Source: Pegoplata infirma (Eukaryota; Arthropoda; Insecta; Diptera; Anthomyiidae). Taken from it: a stretch of DNA of 64,000 nucleotides. A program made the position numbers and the translations under genes. The stretch's first letter is position 1, and each line of letters starts with the position of its first letter. The stretch is taken from positions 179,072,065-179,136,064 of the forward strand of contig OY992537.1 in assembly GCA_963921195.1 (NCBI GenBank), read 5' to 3'. The notes under the pieces are model-generated. The model was not told the DNA's origin and ran no database searches. It worked only from the letters and a program-made list of their open reading frames with translations. Below, piece after piece: positions 10,406 to 23,825 of the stretch.

Positions 10406-10525
10406 GAGCCAACAACACGCGGTGTTCCCAAGCGGTCCCCCATCTAAGTACTAACCGCGCCCGACGCTGCTTAATTTCGGTGATCGGACGAGAACCGATG
10501 TATTCAGCGTGGTATGGTCGTTGGC
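10406..10525 (-). rRNA. 5S rRNA: 5S rRNA gene 11
   Basis: Reference sequence, T6, caaggaaatg upstream. First of three units with a shortened T-tract before ggacaaaac (ttattttttgg). Confidence 0.97.
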
Positions 10526-11395
10526 GAAAGAACATAGTTTAAGTAACAACACATTTGTTCATTTCTTTTTTGTTTGCCGTGGGGGGACGAATATTTTTAA
10601 TAAAGATTCTATCTCCTGAGCACTCAATGTTATGAAAAGTGCGGTGTAGTCAAGGAAATGATGCCAGATTTTAGTTTTTAAATCATCATTATTTGGGAAT
10701 TTAAATTTTAAAAAATAAAATTTTAAAAAATATTTTTCACTGAAAATTTACGATTTGTACGAGAATTTTTTTTTTAATAATTTTTTTGAACAAACCGAAT
10801 ATTTTTATTGAAAATCTATAAAAATATTATAAGCAAAACGTTTTTAGATGCACACACACAACCACCATATTCTTTTTTCATTACTTGAGTATTTCATTTT
10901 AGTCTGTCACTATGTTTAGCTTTTATATACAGAACAACGCACAAAATGTTTTGTAGTTTAATTCTGTTTTTTTGCTTTTGCATCTTTTTGTTATTTTTTG
11001 GACAAAACAAAAATTTTATTAGAAATCTATTCAAATTTTACACATTTTATTGCAAATCGATAAAAATTTTACAAAATTTAATTTTAAAAAATATTTTTCA
11101 ATGAAAATTTACGTTTTGCATGCACAAAAATTCTTTTTGTTTCTTTTTGCAATTTTTTTTGGACAAACCGAATATTTTTATTGAAAATCGATTAAAATTT
11201 ACACAATTCAATTTAAAAAAATAAAAATCTATTAAACTTTCCGTTTTGCATGTAAACAAAATTTTTGCCATTTTTTGATTGATATTTGTAGGCAAACTAA
11301 ACCATTCTAATCAAAATCGTTAAAATTTTTTGTTAAATTTAATTAAAAAAAAAAAAAATCAACAAAATTTAAAAAAAAATCAAAAAAGTTGGTGG

Positions 11396-11515
11396 GAGCC
11401 AACAACACGCGGTGTTCCCAAGCGGTCCCCCATCTAAGTACTAACCGCGCCCGACGCTGCTTAATTTCGGTGATCGGACGAGAACCGATGTATTCAGCGT
11501 GGTATGGTCGTTGGC
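11396..11515 (-). rRNA. 5S rRNA: 5S rRNA gene 12
   Basis: Reference sequence. Its unit looks identical to that of gene 11, including the shortened T-tract and caaggaaatg. Confidence 0.97.
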
Positions 11516-12385
11516 GAAAGAACATAGTTTAAGTAACAACACATTTGTTCATTTCTTTTTTGTTTGCCGTGGGGGGACGAATATTTTTAATAAAGATTCT
11601 ATCTCCTGAGCACTCAATGTTATGAAAAGTGCGGTGTAGTCAAGGAAATGATGCCAGATTTTAGTTTTTAAATCATCATTATTTGGGAATTTAAATTTTA
11701 AAAAATAAAATTTTAAAAAATATTTTTCACTGAAAATTTACGATTTGTACGAGAATTTTTTTTTTAATAATTTTTTTGAACAAACCGAATATTTTTATTG
11801 AAAATCTATAAAAATATTATAAGCAAAACGTTTTTAGATGCACACACACAACCACCATATTCTTTTTTCATTACTTGAGTATTTCATTTTAGTCTGTCAC
11901 TATGTTTAGCTTTTATATACAGAACAACGCACAAAATGTTTTGTAGTTTAATTCTGTTTTTTTGCTTTTGCATCTTTTTGTTATTTTTTGGACAAAACAA
12001 AAATTTTATTAGAAATCTATTCAAATTTTACACATTTTATTGCAAATCGATAAAAATTTTACAAAATTTAATTTTAAAAAATATTTTTCAATGAAAATTT
12101 ACGTTTTGCATGCACAAAAATTCTTTTTGTTTCTTTTTGCAATTTTTTTTGGACAAACCGAATATTTTTATTGAAAATCGATTAAAATTTACACAATTCA
12201 ATTTAAAAAAATAAAAATCTATTAAACTTTCCGTTTTGCATGTAAACAAAATTTTTGCCATTTTTTGATTGATATTTGTAGGCAAACTAAACCATTCTAA
12301 TCAAAATCGTTAAAATTTTTTGTTAAATTTAATTAAAAAAAAAAAAAATCAACAAAATTTAAAAAAAAATCAAAAAAGTTGGTGG

Positions 12386-12505
12386 GAGCCAACAACACGC
12401 GGTGTTCCCAAGCGGTCCCCCATCTAAGTACTAACCGCGCCCGACGCTGCTTAATTTCGGTGATCGGACGAGAACCGATGTATTCAGCGTGGTATGGTCG
12501 TTGGC
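12386..12505 (-). rRNA. 5S rRNA: 5S rRNA gene 13
   Basis: Reference sequence. Third of the near-identical 990-bp units (genes 11-13), a recent local expansion. Confidence 0.97.
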
Positions 12506-13376
12506 GAAAGAACATAGTTTAAGTAACAACACATTTGTTCATTTCTTTTTTGTTTGCCGTGGGGGGACGAATATTTTTAATAAAGATTCTATCTCCTGAG
12601 CACTCAATGTTATGAAAAGTGCGGTGTAGTCAAGGAAATGATGCCAGATTTTAGTTTTTAAATCATCATTATTTGGGAATTTAAATTTTAAAAAATAAAA
12701 TTTTAAAAAATATTTTTCACTGAAAATTTACGATTTGTACGAGAATTTTTTTTTTAATAATTTTTTTGAACAAACCGAATATTTTTATTGAAAATCTATA
12801 AAAATATTATAAGCAAAACGTTTTTAGATGCACACACACAACCACCATATTCTTTTTTCATTACTTGAGTATTTCATTTTAGTCTGTCACTATGTTTAGC
12901 TTTTATATACAGAACAACGCACAAAATGTTTTGTAGTTTAATTCTGTTTTTTTGCTTTTGCATCTTTTTGTTATTTTTTTGGACAAAACAAAAATTTTAT
13001 TAGAAATCTATTCAAATTTTACACATTTTATTGCAAATCGATAAAAATTTTACAAAATTTAATTTTAAAAAATATTTTTCAATGAAAATTTACGTTTTGC
13101 ATGCACAAAAATTCTTTTTGTTTCTTTTTGCAATTTTTTTTGGACAAACCGAATATTTTTATTGAAAATCGATTAAAATTTACACAATTCAATTTAAAAA
13201 AATAAAAATCTATTAAACTTTCCGTTTTGCATGTAAACAAAATTTTTGCCATTTTTTGATTGATATTTGTAGGCAAACTAAACCATTCTAATCAAAATCG
13301 TTAAAATTTTTTGTTAAATTTAATTAAAAAAAAAAAAAATCAACAAAATTTAAAAAAAAATCAAAAAAGTTGGTGG

Positions 13377-13496
13377 GAGCCAACAACACGCGGTGTTCCC
13401 AAGCGGTCCCCCATCTAAGTACTAACCGCGCCCGACGCTGCTTAATTTCGGTGATCGGACGAGAACCGATGTATTCAGCGTGGTATGGTCGTTGGC
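13377..13496 (-). rRNA. 5S rRNA: 5S rRNA gene 14
   Basis: Reference sequence, T6, normal T7 tract restored, caagaaaatg upstream, 991 bp to gene 15. Confidence 0.97.
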
Positions 13497-14367
13497 GAAA
13501 GAACATAGTTTAAGTAACAACACATTTGTTCATTTCTTTTTTGTTTGCCGTGGGGGGACGAATATTTTTAATAAAGATTCTATCTCCTGAGCACTCAATG
13601 TTATGAAAAGTGCGGTGTAGTCAAGAAAATGATGCCAGATTTTAGTTTTTAAATCATCATTATTTGGGAATTTAAATTTTAAAAAATAAAATTTTAAAAA
13701 ATATTTTTCACTGAAAATTTACGATTTGTACGAGAATTTTTTTTTTAATAATTTTTTTGAACAAACCGAATATTTTTATTGAAAATCTATAAAAATATTA
13801 TAAGCAAAACGTTTTTAGATGCACACACACAACCACCATATTCTTTTTTCATTACTTGAGTATTTCATTTTAGTCTGTCACTATGTTTAGCTTTTATATA
13901 CAGAACAACGCACAAAATGTTTTGTAGTTTAATTCTGTTTTTTTGCTTTTGCATCTTTTTGTTATTTTTTTGGACAAAACAAAAATTTTATTAGAAATCT
14001 ATTCAAATTTTACACATTTTATTGCAAATCGATAAAAATTTTACAAAATTTAATTTTAAAAAATATTTTTCAATGAAAATTTACGTTTTGCATGCACAAA
14101 AATTCTTTTTGTTTCTTTTTGCAATTTTTTTTGGACAAACCGAATATTTTTATTGAAAATCGATTAAAATTTACACAATTCAATTTAAAAAAATAAAAAT
14201 CTATTAAACTTTCCGTTTTGCATGTAAACAAAATTTTTGCCATTTTTTGATTGATATTTGTAGGCAAACTAAACCATTCTAATCAAAATCGTTAAAATTT
14301 TTTGTTAAATTTAATTAAAAAAAAAAAAAATCAACAAAATTTAAAAAAAAATCAAAAAAGTTGGTGG

Positions 14368-14487
14368 GAGCCAACAACACGCGGTGTTCCCAAGCGGTCC
14401 CCCATCTAAGTACTAACCGCGCCCGACGCTGCTTAATTTCGGTGATCGGACGAGAACCGATGTATTCAGCGTGGTATGGTCGTTGGC
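14368..14487 (-). rRNA. 5S rRNA: 5S rRNA gene 15
   Basis: Reference sequence. Its unit matches that of gene 14 by eye. 992 bp to the divergent gene 16 unit. Confidence 0.97.
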
Positions 14488-15359
14488 GAAAGAACATAGT
14501 TTAAGTAACAACACATTTGTTCATTTCTTTTTTGTTTGCCGTGGGGGGACGAATATTTTTAATAAAGATTCTATCTCCTGAGCACTCAATGTTATGAAAA
14601 GTGCGGTGTAGTCAAGAAAATGATGCCAGATTTTAGTTTTTAAATCATCATTATTTGGGAATTTAAATTTTAAAAAATAAAATTTTAAAAAATATTTTTC
14701 ACTGAAAATTTACGATTTGTACGAGAATTTTTTTTTTAATAATTTTTTTGAACAAACCGAATATTTTTATTGAAAATCTATAAAAATATTATAAGCAAAA
14801 CGTTTTTAGATGCACACACACAACCACCATATTCTTTTTTCATTACTTGAGTATTTCATTTTAGTCTGTCACTATGTTTAGCTTTTATATACAGAACAAC
14901 GCACAAAATGTTTTGTAGTTTAATTCTGTTTTTTTGCTTTTGCATCTTTTTGTTATTTTTTTGGACAAAACAAAAATTTTATTAGAAATCTATTCAAATT
15001 TTACACATTTTATTGCAAATCGATAAAAATTTTACAAAATTTAATTTTAAAAAATATTTTTCAATGAAAATTTACGTTTTGCATGCAAAAAAATTGTTTT
15101 TGTTTCTTTTTGCAATTTTTTTTGGACAAACCGAATATTTTTATTGAAAATCGATTAAAATTTACACAATTCAATTAAAAAAAATAAAAATCTATTAAAC
15201 TTTAAGTTTTGCATGTAAACAAAAATTTTGCCATTTTTTGATTGATATTTGTAGGCAAACTAAACCATTCTAATCAAAATCGTTAAAATTTTTTGTTAAA
15301 TTTAATTAAAAAAAAAAAAAATCAACAAAATTTAAAAAAAAAATCCAAAAAGTTGGTGG

Positions 15360-15479
15360 GAGCCAACAACACGCGGTGTTCCCAAGCGGTCCCCCATCTA
15401 AGTACTAACCGCGCCCGACGCTGCTTAATTTCGGTGATCGGACGAGAACCGATGTATTCAGCGTGGTATGGTCGTTGGC
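15360..15479 (-). rRNA. 5S rRNA: 5S rRNA gene 16 (divergent spacer)
   Basis: Reference coding sequence in an outlier unit inside block B. Downstream are gcatgcaaaaaaattg and a private aactttaagttttgc. Upstream are gttttgaaatcatc and an enlarged ataaaaaaaatatt. T5 terminator of the A/C type. Likely an older unit or one moved in by recombination. Confidence 0.97.
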
Positions 15480-16353
15480 GAAAGAACATAGTTTAAGTAA
15501 CAACACATTTGTTCATTTCTTTTTTGTTTGCCGTGGGGGGACGAATATTTTTAATAAAGATTCTATCTCCTGAGCACTCAATGTTATGAAAAGTGCGGTG
15601 TAGTCAAGAAAATGATGCCAGATTTTAGTTTTGAAATCATCATTATTTGGGAATTTAAATTTTACAAAATAAAATTTTAAAAAATATTTTTCACTGAAAA
15701 TTTACGATTTGTACGAGAATTTTTTTTTAAATAATTTTTTTGAACAAACCGAATATTTTTATTGAAAATCGATAAAAAAAATATTATAAACAAAACGTTT
15801 TTAGATGCACACACACAACCACCATATTCTTTTTTCATTACTTGAGTATTTCATTTTAGTCTGTCACTATGTTTAGCTTTTATATACAGAACAACGCACA
15901 AAATGTTTTGTAGTTTAATTCTGTTTTTTTGCTTTTGCATCTTTTTGTTATTTTTTTGGACAAAACAAAAATTTTATTAGAAATCTATTCAAATTTTACA
16001 CATTTTATTGCAAATCGATAAAAATTTTACAAAATTTAATTTTAAAAAATATTTTTCAATGAAAATTTACGTTTTGCATGCACAAAAATTCTTTTTGTTT
16101 CTTTTTGCAATTTTTTTTGGACAAACCGAATATTTTTATTGAAAATCGATTAAAATTTACACAATTCAATTTAAAAAAATAAAAATCTATTAAACTTTCC
16201 GTTTTGCATGTAAACAAAATTTTTGCCATTTTTTGATTGATATTTGTAGGCAAACTAAACCATTCTAATCAAAATCGTTAAAATTTTTTGTTAAATTTAA
16301 TTAAAAAAAAAAAAAATCAACAAAATTTAAAAAAAAATCAAAAAAGTTGGTGG

Positions 16354-16473
16354 GAGCCAACAACACGCGGTGTTCCCAAGCGGTCCCCCATCTAAGTACT
16401 AACCGCGCCCGACGCTGCTTAATTTCGGTGATCGGACGAGAACCGATGTATTCAGCGTGGTATGGTCGTTGGC
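16354..16473 (-). rRNA. 5S rRNA: 5S rRNA gene 17
   Basis: Reference sequence, T6, upstream caaggaaatg and aaacgaat (usually aaccgaat). Confidence 0.97.
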
Positions 16474-17344
16474 GAAAGAACATAGTTTAAGTAACAACAC
16501 ATTTGTTCATTTCTTTTTTGTTTGCCGTGGGGGGACGAATATTTTTAATAAAGATTCTATCTCCTGAGCACTCAATGTTATGAAAAGTGCGGTGTAGTCA
16601 AGGAAATGATGCCAGATTTTAGTTTTTAAATCATCATTATTTGGGAATTTAAATTTTAAAAAATAAAATTTTAAAAAATATTTTTCACTGAAAATTTACG
16701 ATTTGTACGAGAATTTTTTTTTTAATAATTTTTTTGAACAAAACGAATATTTTTATTGAAAATCTATAAAAATATTATAAGCAAAACGTTTTTAGATGCA
16801 CACACACAACCACCATATTCTTTTTTCATTACTTGAGTATTTCATTTTAGTCTGTCACTATGTTTAGCTTTTATATACAGAACAACGCACAAAATGTTTT
16901 GTAGTTTAATTCTGTTTTTTTGCTTTTGCATCTTTTTGTTATTTTTTTGGACAAAACAAAAATTTTATTAGAAATCTATTCAAATTTTACACATTTTATT
17001 GCAAATCGATAAAAATTTTACAAAATTTAATTTTAAAAAATATTTTTCAATGAAAATTTACGTTTTGCATGCACAAAAATTCTTTTTGTTTCTTTTTGCA
17101 ATTTTTTTTGGACAAACCGAATATTTTTATTGAAAATCGATTAAAATTTACACAATTCAATTTAAAAAAATAAAAATCTATTAAACTTTCCGTTTTGCAT
17201 GTAAACAAAATTTTTGCCATTTTTTGATTGATATTTGTAGGCAAACTAAACCATTCTAATCAAAATCGTTAAAATTTTTTGTTAAATTTAATTAAAAAAA
17301 AAAAAAATCAACAAAATTTAAAAAAAAATCAAAAAAGTTGGTGG

Positions 17345-17464
17345 GAGCCAACAACACGCGGTGTTCCCAAGCGGTCCCCCATCTAAGTACTAACCGCGCC
17401 CGACGCTGCTTAATTTCGGTGATCGGACGAGAACCGATGTATTCAGCGTGGTATGGTCGTTGGC
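17345..17464 (-). rRNA. 5S rRNA: 5S rRNA gene 18
   Basis: Reference sequence, T6, upstream caagaaaatg with aaccgaat, the opposite state to gene 17 at both sites. Confidence 0.97.
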
Positions 17465-18335
17465 GAAAGAACATAGTTTAAGTAACAACACATTTGTTCA
17501 TTTCTTTTTTGTTTGCCGTGGGGGGACGAATATTTTTAATAAAGATTCTATCTCCTGAGCACTCAATGTTATGAAAAGTGCGGTGTAGTCAAGAAAATGA
17601 TGCCAGATTTTAGTTTTTAAATCATCATTATTTGGGAATTTAAATTTTAAAAAATAAAATTTTAAAAAATATTTTTCACTGAAAATTTACGATTTGTACG
17701 AGAATTTTTTTTTTAATAATTTTTTTGAACAAACCGAATATTTTTATTGAAAATCTATAAAAATATTATAAGCAAAACGTTTTTAGATGCACACACACAA
17801 CCACCATATTCTTTTTTCATTACTTGAGTATTTCATTTTAGTCTGTCACTATGTTTAGCTTTTATATACAGAACAACGCACAAAATGTTTTGTAGTTTAA
17901 TTCTGTTTTTTTGCTTTTGCATCTTTTTGTTATTTTTTTGGACAAAACAAAAATTTTATTAGAAATCTATTCAAATTTTACACATTTTATTGCAAATCGA
18001 TAAAAATTTTACAAAATTTAATTTTAAAAAATATTTTTCAATGAAAATTTACGTTTTGCATGCACAAAAATTCTTTTTGTTTCTTTTTGCAATTTTTTTT
18101 GGACAAACCGAATATTTTTATTGAAAATCGATTAAAATTTACACAATTCAATTTAAAAAAATAAAAATCTATTAAACTTTCCGTTTTGCATGTAAACAAA
18201 ATTTTTGCCATTTTTTGATTGATATTTGTAGGCAAACTAAACCATTCTAATCAAAATCGTTAAAATTTTTTGTTAAATTTAATTAAAAAAAAAAAAAATC
18301 AACAAAATTTAAAAAAAAATCAAAAAAGTTGGTGG

Positions 18336-18455
18336 GAGCCAACAACACGCGGTGTTCCCAAGCGGTCCCCCATCTAAGTACTAACCGCGCCCGACGCTGC
18401 TTAATTTCGGTGATCGGACGAGAACCGATGTATTCAGCGTGGTATGGTCGTTGGC
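18336..18455 (-). rRNA. 5S rRNA: 5S rRNA gene 19
   Basis: Reference sequence. Upstream repeats gene 17's pair of variants (caaggaaatg, aaacgaat) plus a private ctataataatatt. Confidence 0.97.
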
Positions 18456-19325
18456 GAAAGAACATAGTTTAAGTAACAACACATTTGTTCATTTCTTTTT
18501 TGTTTGCCGTGGGGGGACGAATATTTTTAATAAAGATTCTATCTCCTGAGCACTCAATGTTATGAAAAGTGCGGTGTAGTCAAGGAAATGATGCCAGATT
18601 TTAGTTTTTAAATCATCATTATTTGGGAATTTAAATTTTAAAAAATAAAATTTTAAAAAATATTTTTCACTGAAAATTTACGATTTGTACGAGAATTTTT
18701 TTTTTAATAATTTTTTTGAACAAAACGAATATTTTTATTGAAAATCTATAATAATATTATAAGCAAAACGTTTTTAGATGCACACACACAACCACCATAT
18801 TCTTTTTTCATTACTTGAGTATTTCATTTTAGTCTGTCACTATGTTTAGCTTTTATATACAGAACAACGCACAAAATGTTTTGTAGTTTAATTCTGTTTT
18901 TTTGCTTTTGCATCTTTTTGTTATTTTTTTGGACAAAACAAAAATTTTATTAGAAATCTATTCAAATTTTACACATTTTATTGCAAATCGATAAAAATTT
19001 TACAAAATTTAATTTTAAAAAATATTTTTCAATGAAAATTTACGTTTTGCATGCACAAAAATTCTTTTTGTTTCTTTTTGCATTTTTTTTTGGACAAACC
19101 GAATATTTTTATTGAAAATCGATTAAAATTTACACAATTCAATTTAAAAAAATAAAAATCTATTAAACTTTCCGTTTTGCATGTAAACAAAATTTTTGCC
19201 ATTTTTTGATTGATATTTGTAGGCAAACTAAACCATTCTAATCAAAATCGTTAAAATTTTTTGTTAAATTTAATTAAAAAAAAAAAAATCAACAAAATTT
19301 AAAAAAAAATCAAAAAAGTTGGTGG

Positions 19326-19445
19326 GAGCCAACAACACGCGGTGTTCCCAAGCGGTCCCCCATCTAAGTACTAACCGCGCCCGACGCTGCTTAATTTCGG
19401 TGATCGGACGAGAACCGATGTATTCAGCGTGGTATGGTCGTTGGC
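19326..19445 (-). rRNA. 5S rRNA: 5S rRNA gene 20
   Basis: Reference sequence. Downstream has a private tgcatttttttttgg, and the distal A-tract is one base shorter. Upstream caagaaaatg. Confidence 0.97.
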
Positions 19446-20315
19446 GAAAGAACATAGTTTAAGTAACAACACATTTGTTCATTTCTTTTTTGTTTGCCGT
19501 GGGGGGACGAATATTTTTAATAAAGATTCTATCTCCTGAGCACTCAATGTTATGAAAAGTGCGGTGTAGTCAAGAAAATGATGCCAGATTTTAGTTTTTA
19601 AATCATCATTATTTGGGAATTTAAATTTTAAAAAATAAAATTTTAAAAAATATTTTTCACTGAAAATTTACGATTTGTACGAGAATTTTTTTTTAATAAT
19701 TTTTTTGAACAAACCGAATATTTTTATTGAAAATCTATAAAAATATTATAAGCAAAACGTTTTTAGATGCACACACACAACCACCATATTCTTTTTTCAT
19801 TACTTGAGTATTTCATTTTAGTCTGTCACTATGTTTAGCTTTTATATACAGAACAACGCACAAAATGTTTTGTAGTTTAATTCTGTTTTTTTGCTTTTGC
19901 ATCTTTTTGTTATTTTTTTGGACAAAACAAAAATTTTATTAGAAATCTATTCAAATTTTACACATTTTATTGCAAATCGATAAAAATTTTACAAAATTTA
20001 ATTTTAAAAAATATTTTTCAATGAAAATTTACGTTTTGCATGCACAAAAATTCTTTTTGTTTCTTTTTGCAATTTTTTTTGGACAAACCGAATATTTTTA
20101 TTGAAAATCGATTAAAATTTACACAATTCAATTTAAAAAAATAAAAATCTATTAAACTTTCCGTTTTGCATGTAAACAAAATTTTTGCCATTTTTTGATT
20201 GATATTTGTAGGCAAACTAAACCATTCTAATCAAAATCGTTAAAATTTTTTGTTAAATTTAATTAAAAAAAAAAAAAATCAACAAAATTTAAAAAAAAAT
20301 CAAAAAAGTTGGTGG

Positions 20316-20435
20316 GAGCCAACAACACGCGGTGTTCCCAAGCGGTCCCCCATCTAAGTACTAACCGCGCCCGACGCTGCTTAATTTCGGTGATCGGACG
20401 AGAACCGATGTATTCAGCGTGGTATGGTCGTTGGC
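20316..20435 (-). rRNA. 5S rRNA: 5S rRNA gene 21
   Basis: Reference sequence, T6, caaggaaatg with aaccgaat, 991 bp to gene 22. Confidence 0.97.
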
Positions 20436-21306
20436 GAAAGAACATAGTTTAAGTAACAACACATTTGTTCATTTCTTTTTTGTTTGCCGTGGGGGGACGA
20501 ATATTTTTAATAAAGATTCTATCTCCTGAGCACTCAATGTTATGAAAAGTGCGGTGTAGTCAAGGAAATGATGCCAGATTTTAGTTTTTAAATCATCATT
20601 ATTTGGGAATTTAAATTTTAAAAAATAAAATTTTAAAAAATATTTTTCACTGAAAATTTACGATTTGTACGAGAATTTTTTTTTTAATAATTTTTTTGAA
20701 CAAACCGAATATTTTTATTGAAAATCTATAAAAATATTATAAGCAAAACGTTTTTAGATGCACACACACAACCACCATATTCTTTTTTCATTACTTGAGT
20801 ATTTCATTTTAGTCTGTCACTATGTTTAGCTTTTATATACAGAACAACGCACAAAATGTTTTGTAGTTTAATTCTGTTTTTTTGCTTTTGCATCTTTTTG
20901 TTATTTTTTTGGACAAAACAAAAATTTTATTAGAAATCTATTCAAATTTTACACATTTTATTGCAAATCGATAAAAATTTTACAAAATTTAATTTTAAAA
21001 AATATTTTTCAATGAAAATTTACGTTTTGCATGCACAAAAATTCTTTTTGTTTCTTTTTGCAATTTTTTTTGGACAAACCGAATATTTTTATTGAAAATC
21101 GATTAAAATTTACACAATTCAATTTAAAAAAATAAAAATCTATTAAACTTTCCGTTTTGCATGTAAACAAAATTTTTGCCATTTTTTGATTGATATTTGT
21201 AGGCAAACTAAACCATTCTAATCAAAATCGTTAAAATTTTTTGTTAAATTTAATTAAAAAAAAAAAAAATCAACAAAATTTAAAAAAAAATCAAAAAAGT
21301 TGGTGG

Positions 21307-21426
21307 GAGCCAACAACACGCGGTGTTCCCAAGCGGTCCCCCATCTAAGTACTAACCGCGCCCGACGCTGCTTAATTTCGGTGATCGGACGAGAACCGAT
21401 GTATTCAGCGTGGTATGGTCGTTGGC
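21307..21426 (-). rRNA. 5S rRNA: 5S rRNA gene 22
   Basis: Reference sequence and the last plain family B unit before the family C / MITE region. Confidence 0.97.
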
Positions 21427-22297
21427 GAAAGAACATAGTTTAAGTAACAACACATTTGTTCATTTCTTTTTTGTTTGCCGTGGGGGGACGAATATTTTTA
21501 ATAAAGATTCTATCTCCTGAGCACTCAATGTTATGAAAAGTGCGGTGTAGTCAAGGAAATGATGCCAGATTTTAGTTTTTAAATCATCATTATTTGGGAA
21601 TTTAAATTTTAAAAAATAAAATTTTAAAAAATATTTTTCACTGAAAATTTACGATTTGTACGAGAATTTTTTTTTTAATAATTTTTTTGAACAAACCGAA
21701 TATTTTTATTGAAAATCTATAAAAATATTATAAGCAAAACGTTTTTAGATGCACACACACAACCACCATATTCTTTTTTCATTACTTGAGTATTTCATTT
21801 TAGTCTGTCACTATGTTTAGCTTTTATATACAGAACAACGCACAAAATGTTTTGTAGTTTAATTCTGTTTTTTTGCTTTTGCATCTTTTTGTTATTTTTT
21901 TGGACAAAACAAAAATTTTATTAGAAATCTATTCAAATTTTACACATTTTATTGCAAATCGATAAAAATTTTACAAAATTTAATTTTAAAAAATATTTTT
22001 CAATGAAAATTTACGTTTTGCATGCACAAAAATTATTTTTGTTTCTTTTTGCAATTTTTTTTGGACAAACCGAATATTTTTATTGAAAATCGATTAAAAT
22101 TTACACAATTCAATTTAAAAAAATAAAAATCTATTAAACTTTCCGTTTTGCATGTAAAAAAAAATTTTGCCATTTTTTGATTGATATTTGTAGGCAAACT
22201 AAACCATTCTAATCAAAATCGTTAAAATTTTTTGTTAAATTTAATTAAAAAAAAAAAAAATCAACAAAATTTAAAAAAAAATCCAAAAAGTTGGTGG

Positions 22298-22417
22298 GAG
22301 CCAACAACACGCGGTGTTCCCAAGCGGTCCCCCATCTAAGTACTAACCGCGCCCGACGCTGCTTAATTTCGGTGATCGGACGAGAACCGATGTATTCAGC
22401 GTGGTATGGTCGTTGGC
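22298..22417 (-). rRNA. 5S rRNA: 5S rRNA gene 23
   Basis: Reference sequence, T5. Its upstream spacer is the first family C type: the gaacaaaccgaat segment is missing and reads aataaaataaaacaaaaata, so the period drops to 973 bp. Confidence 0.97.
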
Positions 22418-23270
22418 GAAAGAACATAGTTTAAGTAACAACACATTTGTTCATTTCTTTTTTGTTTGCCGTGGGGGGACGAATATTTTTAATAAAGATT
22501 CTATCTCCTGAGCACTCAATGTTATGAAAAGTGCGGTGTAGTCAAGAAAATGATGCCAGATTTTAGTTTTTAAATCATCATTATTTGGGAATTTAAATTT
22601 TACAAAATAAAATTTTAAAAAATATTTTTCACTGAAAATTTACGATTTGCAAGAGAATTTTTTTTTTAAATAATTTTTTTAATAAAATAAAACAAAAATA
22701 TTATACACAAAACGTTTTTAGATGCACACACACAACCACCACATTCTTTTTTCATTACTTGAGTATTTCATTTTAGTCTGTCACTATGTTTAGCTTTTAT
22801 ATACAGAACAACGCACAAAATGTTTTGTAGTTTAATTCTGTTTTTTTGCTTTTGCATCTTTTTGTTATTTTTTTGGACAAAACAGAAATTTTATTAGAAA
22901 TCTATTCAAATTTTACACATTTTATTGCAAATCGATAAAAATTTTACAAAATTTAATTTTAAAAAATATTTTTCAATGAAAATTTACGTTTTGCATGCAA
23001 AAAAATTGTTTTTGTTTCTTTTTGCAATTTTTTTTGGACAAACCGAATATTTTTATTGAAAATCGATTAAAATTTACACAATTCAATTTAAAAAAATAAA
23101 AATCTATTAAACTTTCCGTTTTGCATGTAAAAAAAAAATTTGCCATTTTTTGATTGATATTTGTAGGCAAACTAAACCATTCTAATCAAAATCGTTAAAA
23201 TTTTTTGTTAAATTTAATTAAAAAAAAAAAAAATCAACAAAATTTAAAAAAAAATCCAAAAAGTTGGTGG

Positions 23271-23390
23271 GAGCCAACAACACGCGGTGTTCCCAAGCGG
23301 TCCCCCATCTAAGTACTAACCGCGCCCGACGCTGCTTAATTTCGGTGATCGGACGAGAACCGATGTATTCAGCGTGGTATGGTCGTTGGC
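23271..23390 (-). rRNA. 5S rRNA: 5S rRNA gene 24
   Basis: Reference sequence, T5, family C spacers on both sides. The first MITE begins 435 bp upstream of its start. Confidence 0.97.
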
Positions 23391-23825
23391 GAAAGAACAT
23401 AGTTTAAGTAACAACACATTTGTTCATTTCTTTTTTGTTTGCCGTGGGGGGACGAATATTTTTAATAAAGATTCTATCTCCTGAGCACTCAATGTTATGA
23501 AAAGTGCGGTGTAGTCAAGAAAATGATGCCAGATTTTAGTTTTTAAATCATCATTATTTGGGAATTTAAATTTTACAAAATAAAATTTTAAAAAATATTT
23601 TTCACTGAAAATTTACGATTTGCAAGAGAATTTTTTTTTTAAATAATTTTTTTAATAAAATAAAACAAAAATATTATACACAAAACGTTTTTAGATGCAC
23701 ACACACAACCACCACATTCTTTTTTCATTACTTGAGTATTTCATTTTAGTCTGTCACTATGTTTAGCTTTTATATACAGAACAACGCACAAAATGTTTTG
23801 TAGTTTAATTCTGTTTTTTTGCTTT

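Larger units (their letters stand above)
7961..22297. repeat. array block with spacer family B (genes 9-22)
   Basis: Fourteen units of 990-994 bp. Family B is recognised by gcatgcacaaaaatt downstream of the gene and by gatttgtacgagaa and ataagcaaaacg upstream. Single-base differences (caagaaaatg/caaggaaatg, aaccgaat/aaacgaat, attctttttg/attatttttg) are shuffled among neighbouring units instead of following a simple tree. Gene 16's unit interrupts the block. Confidence 0.8.
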
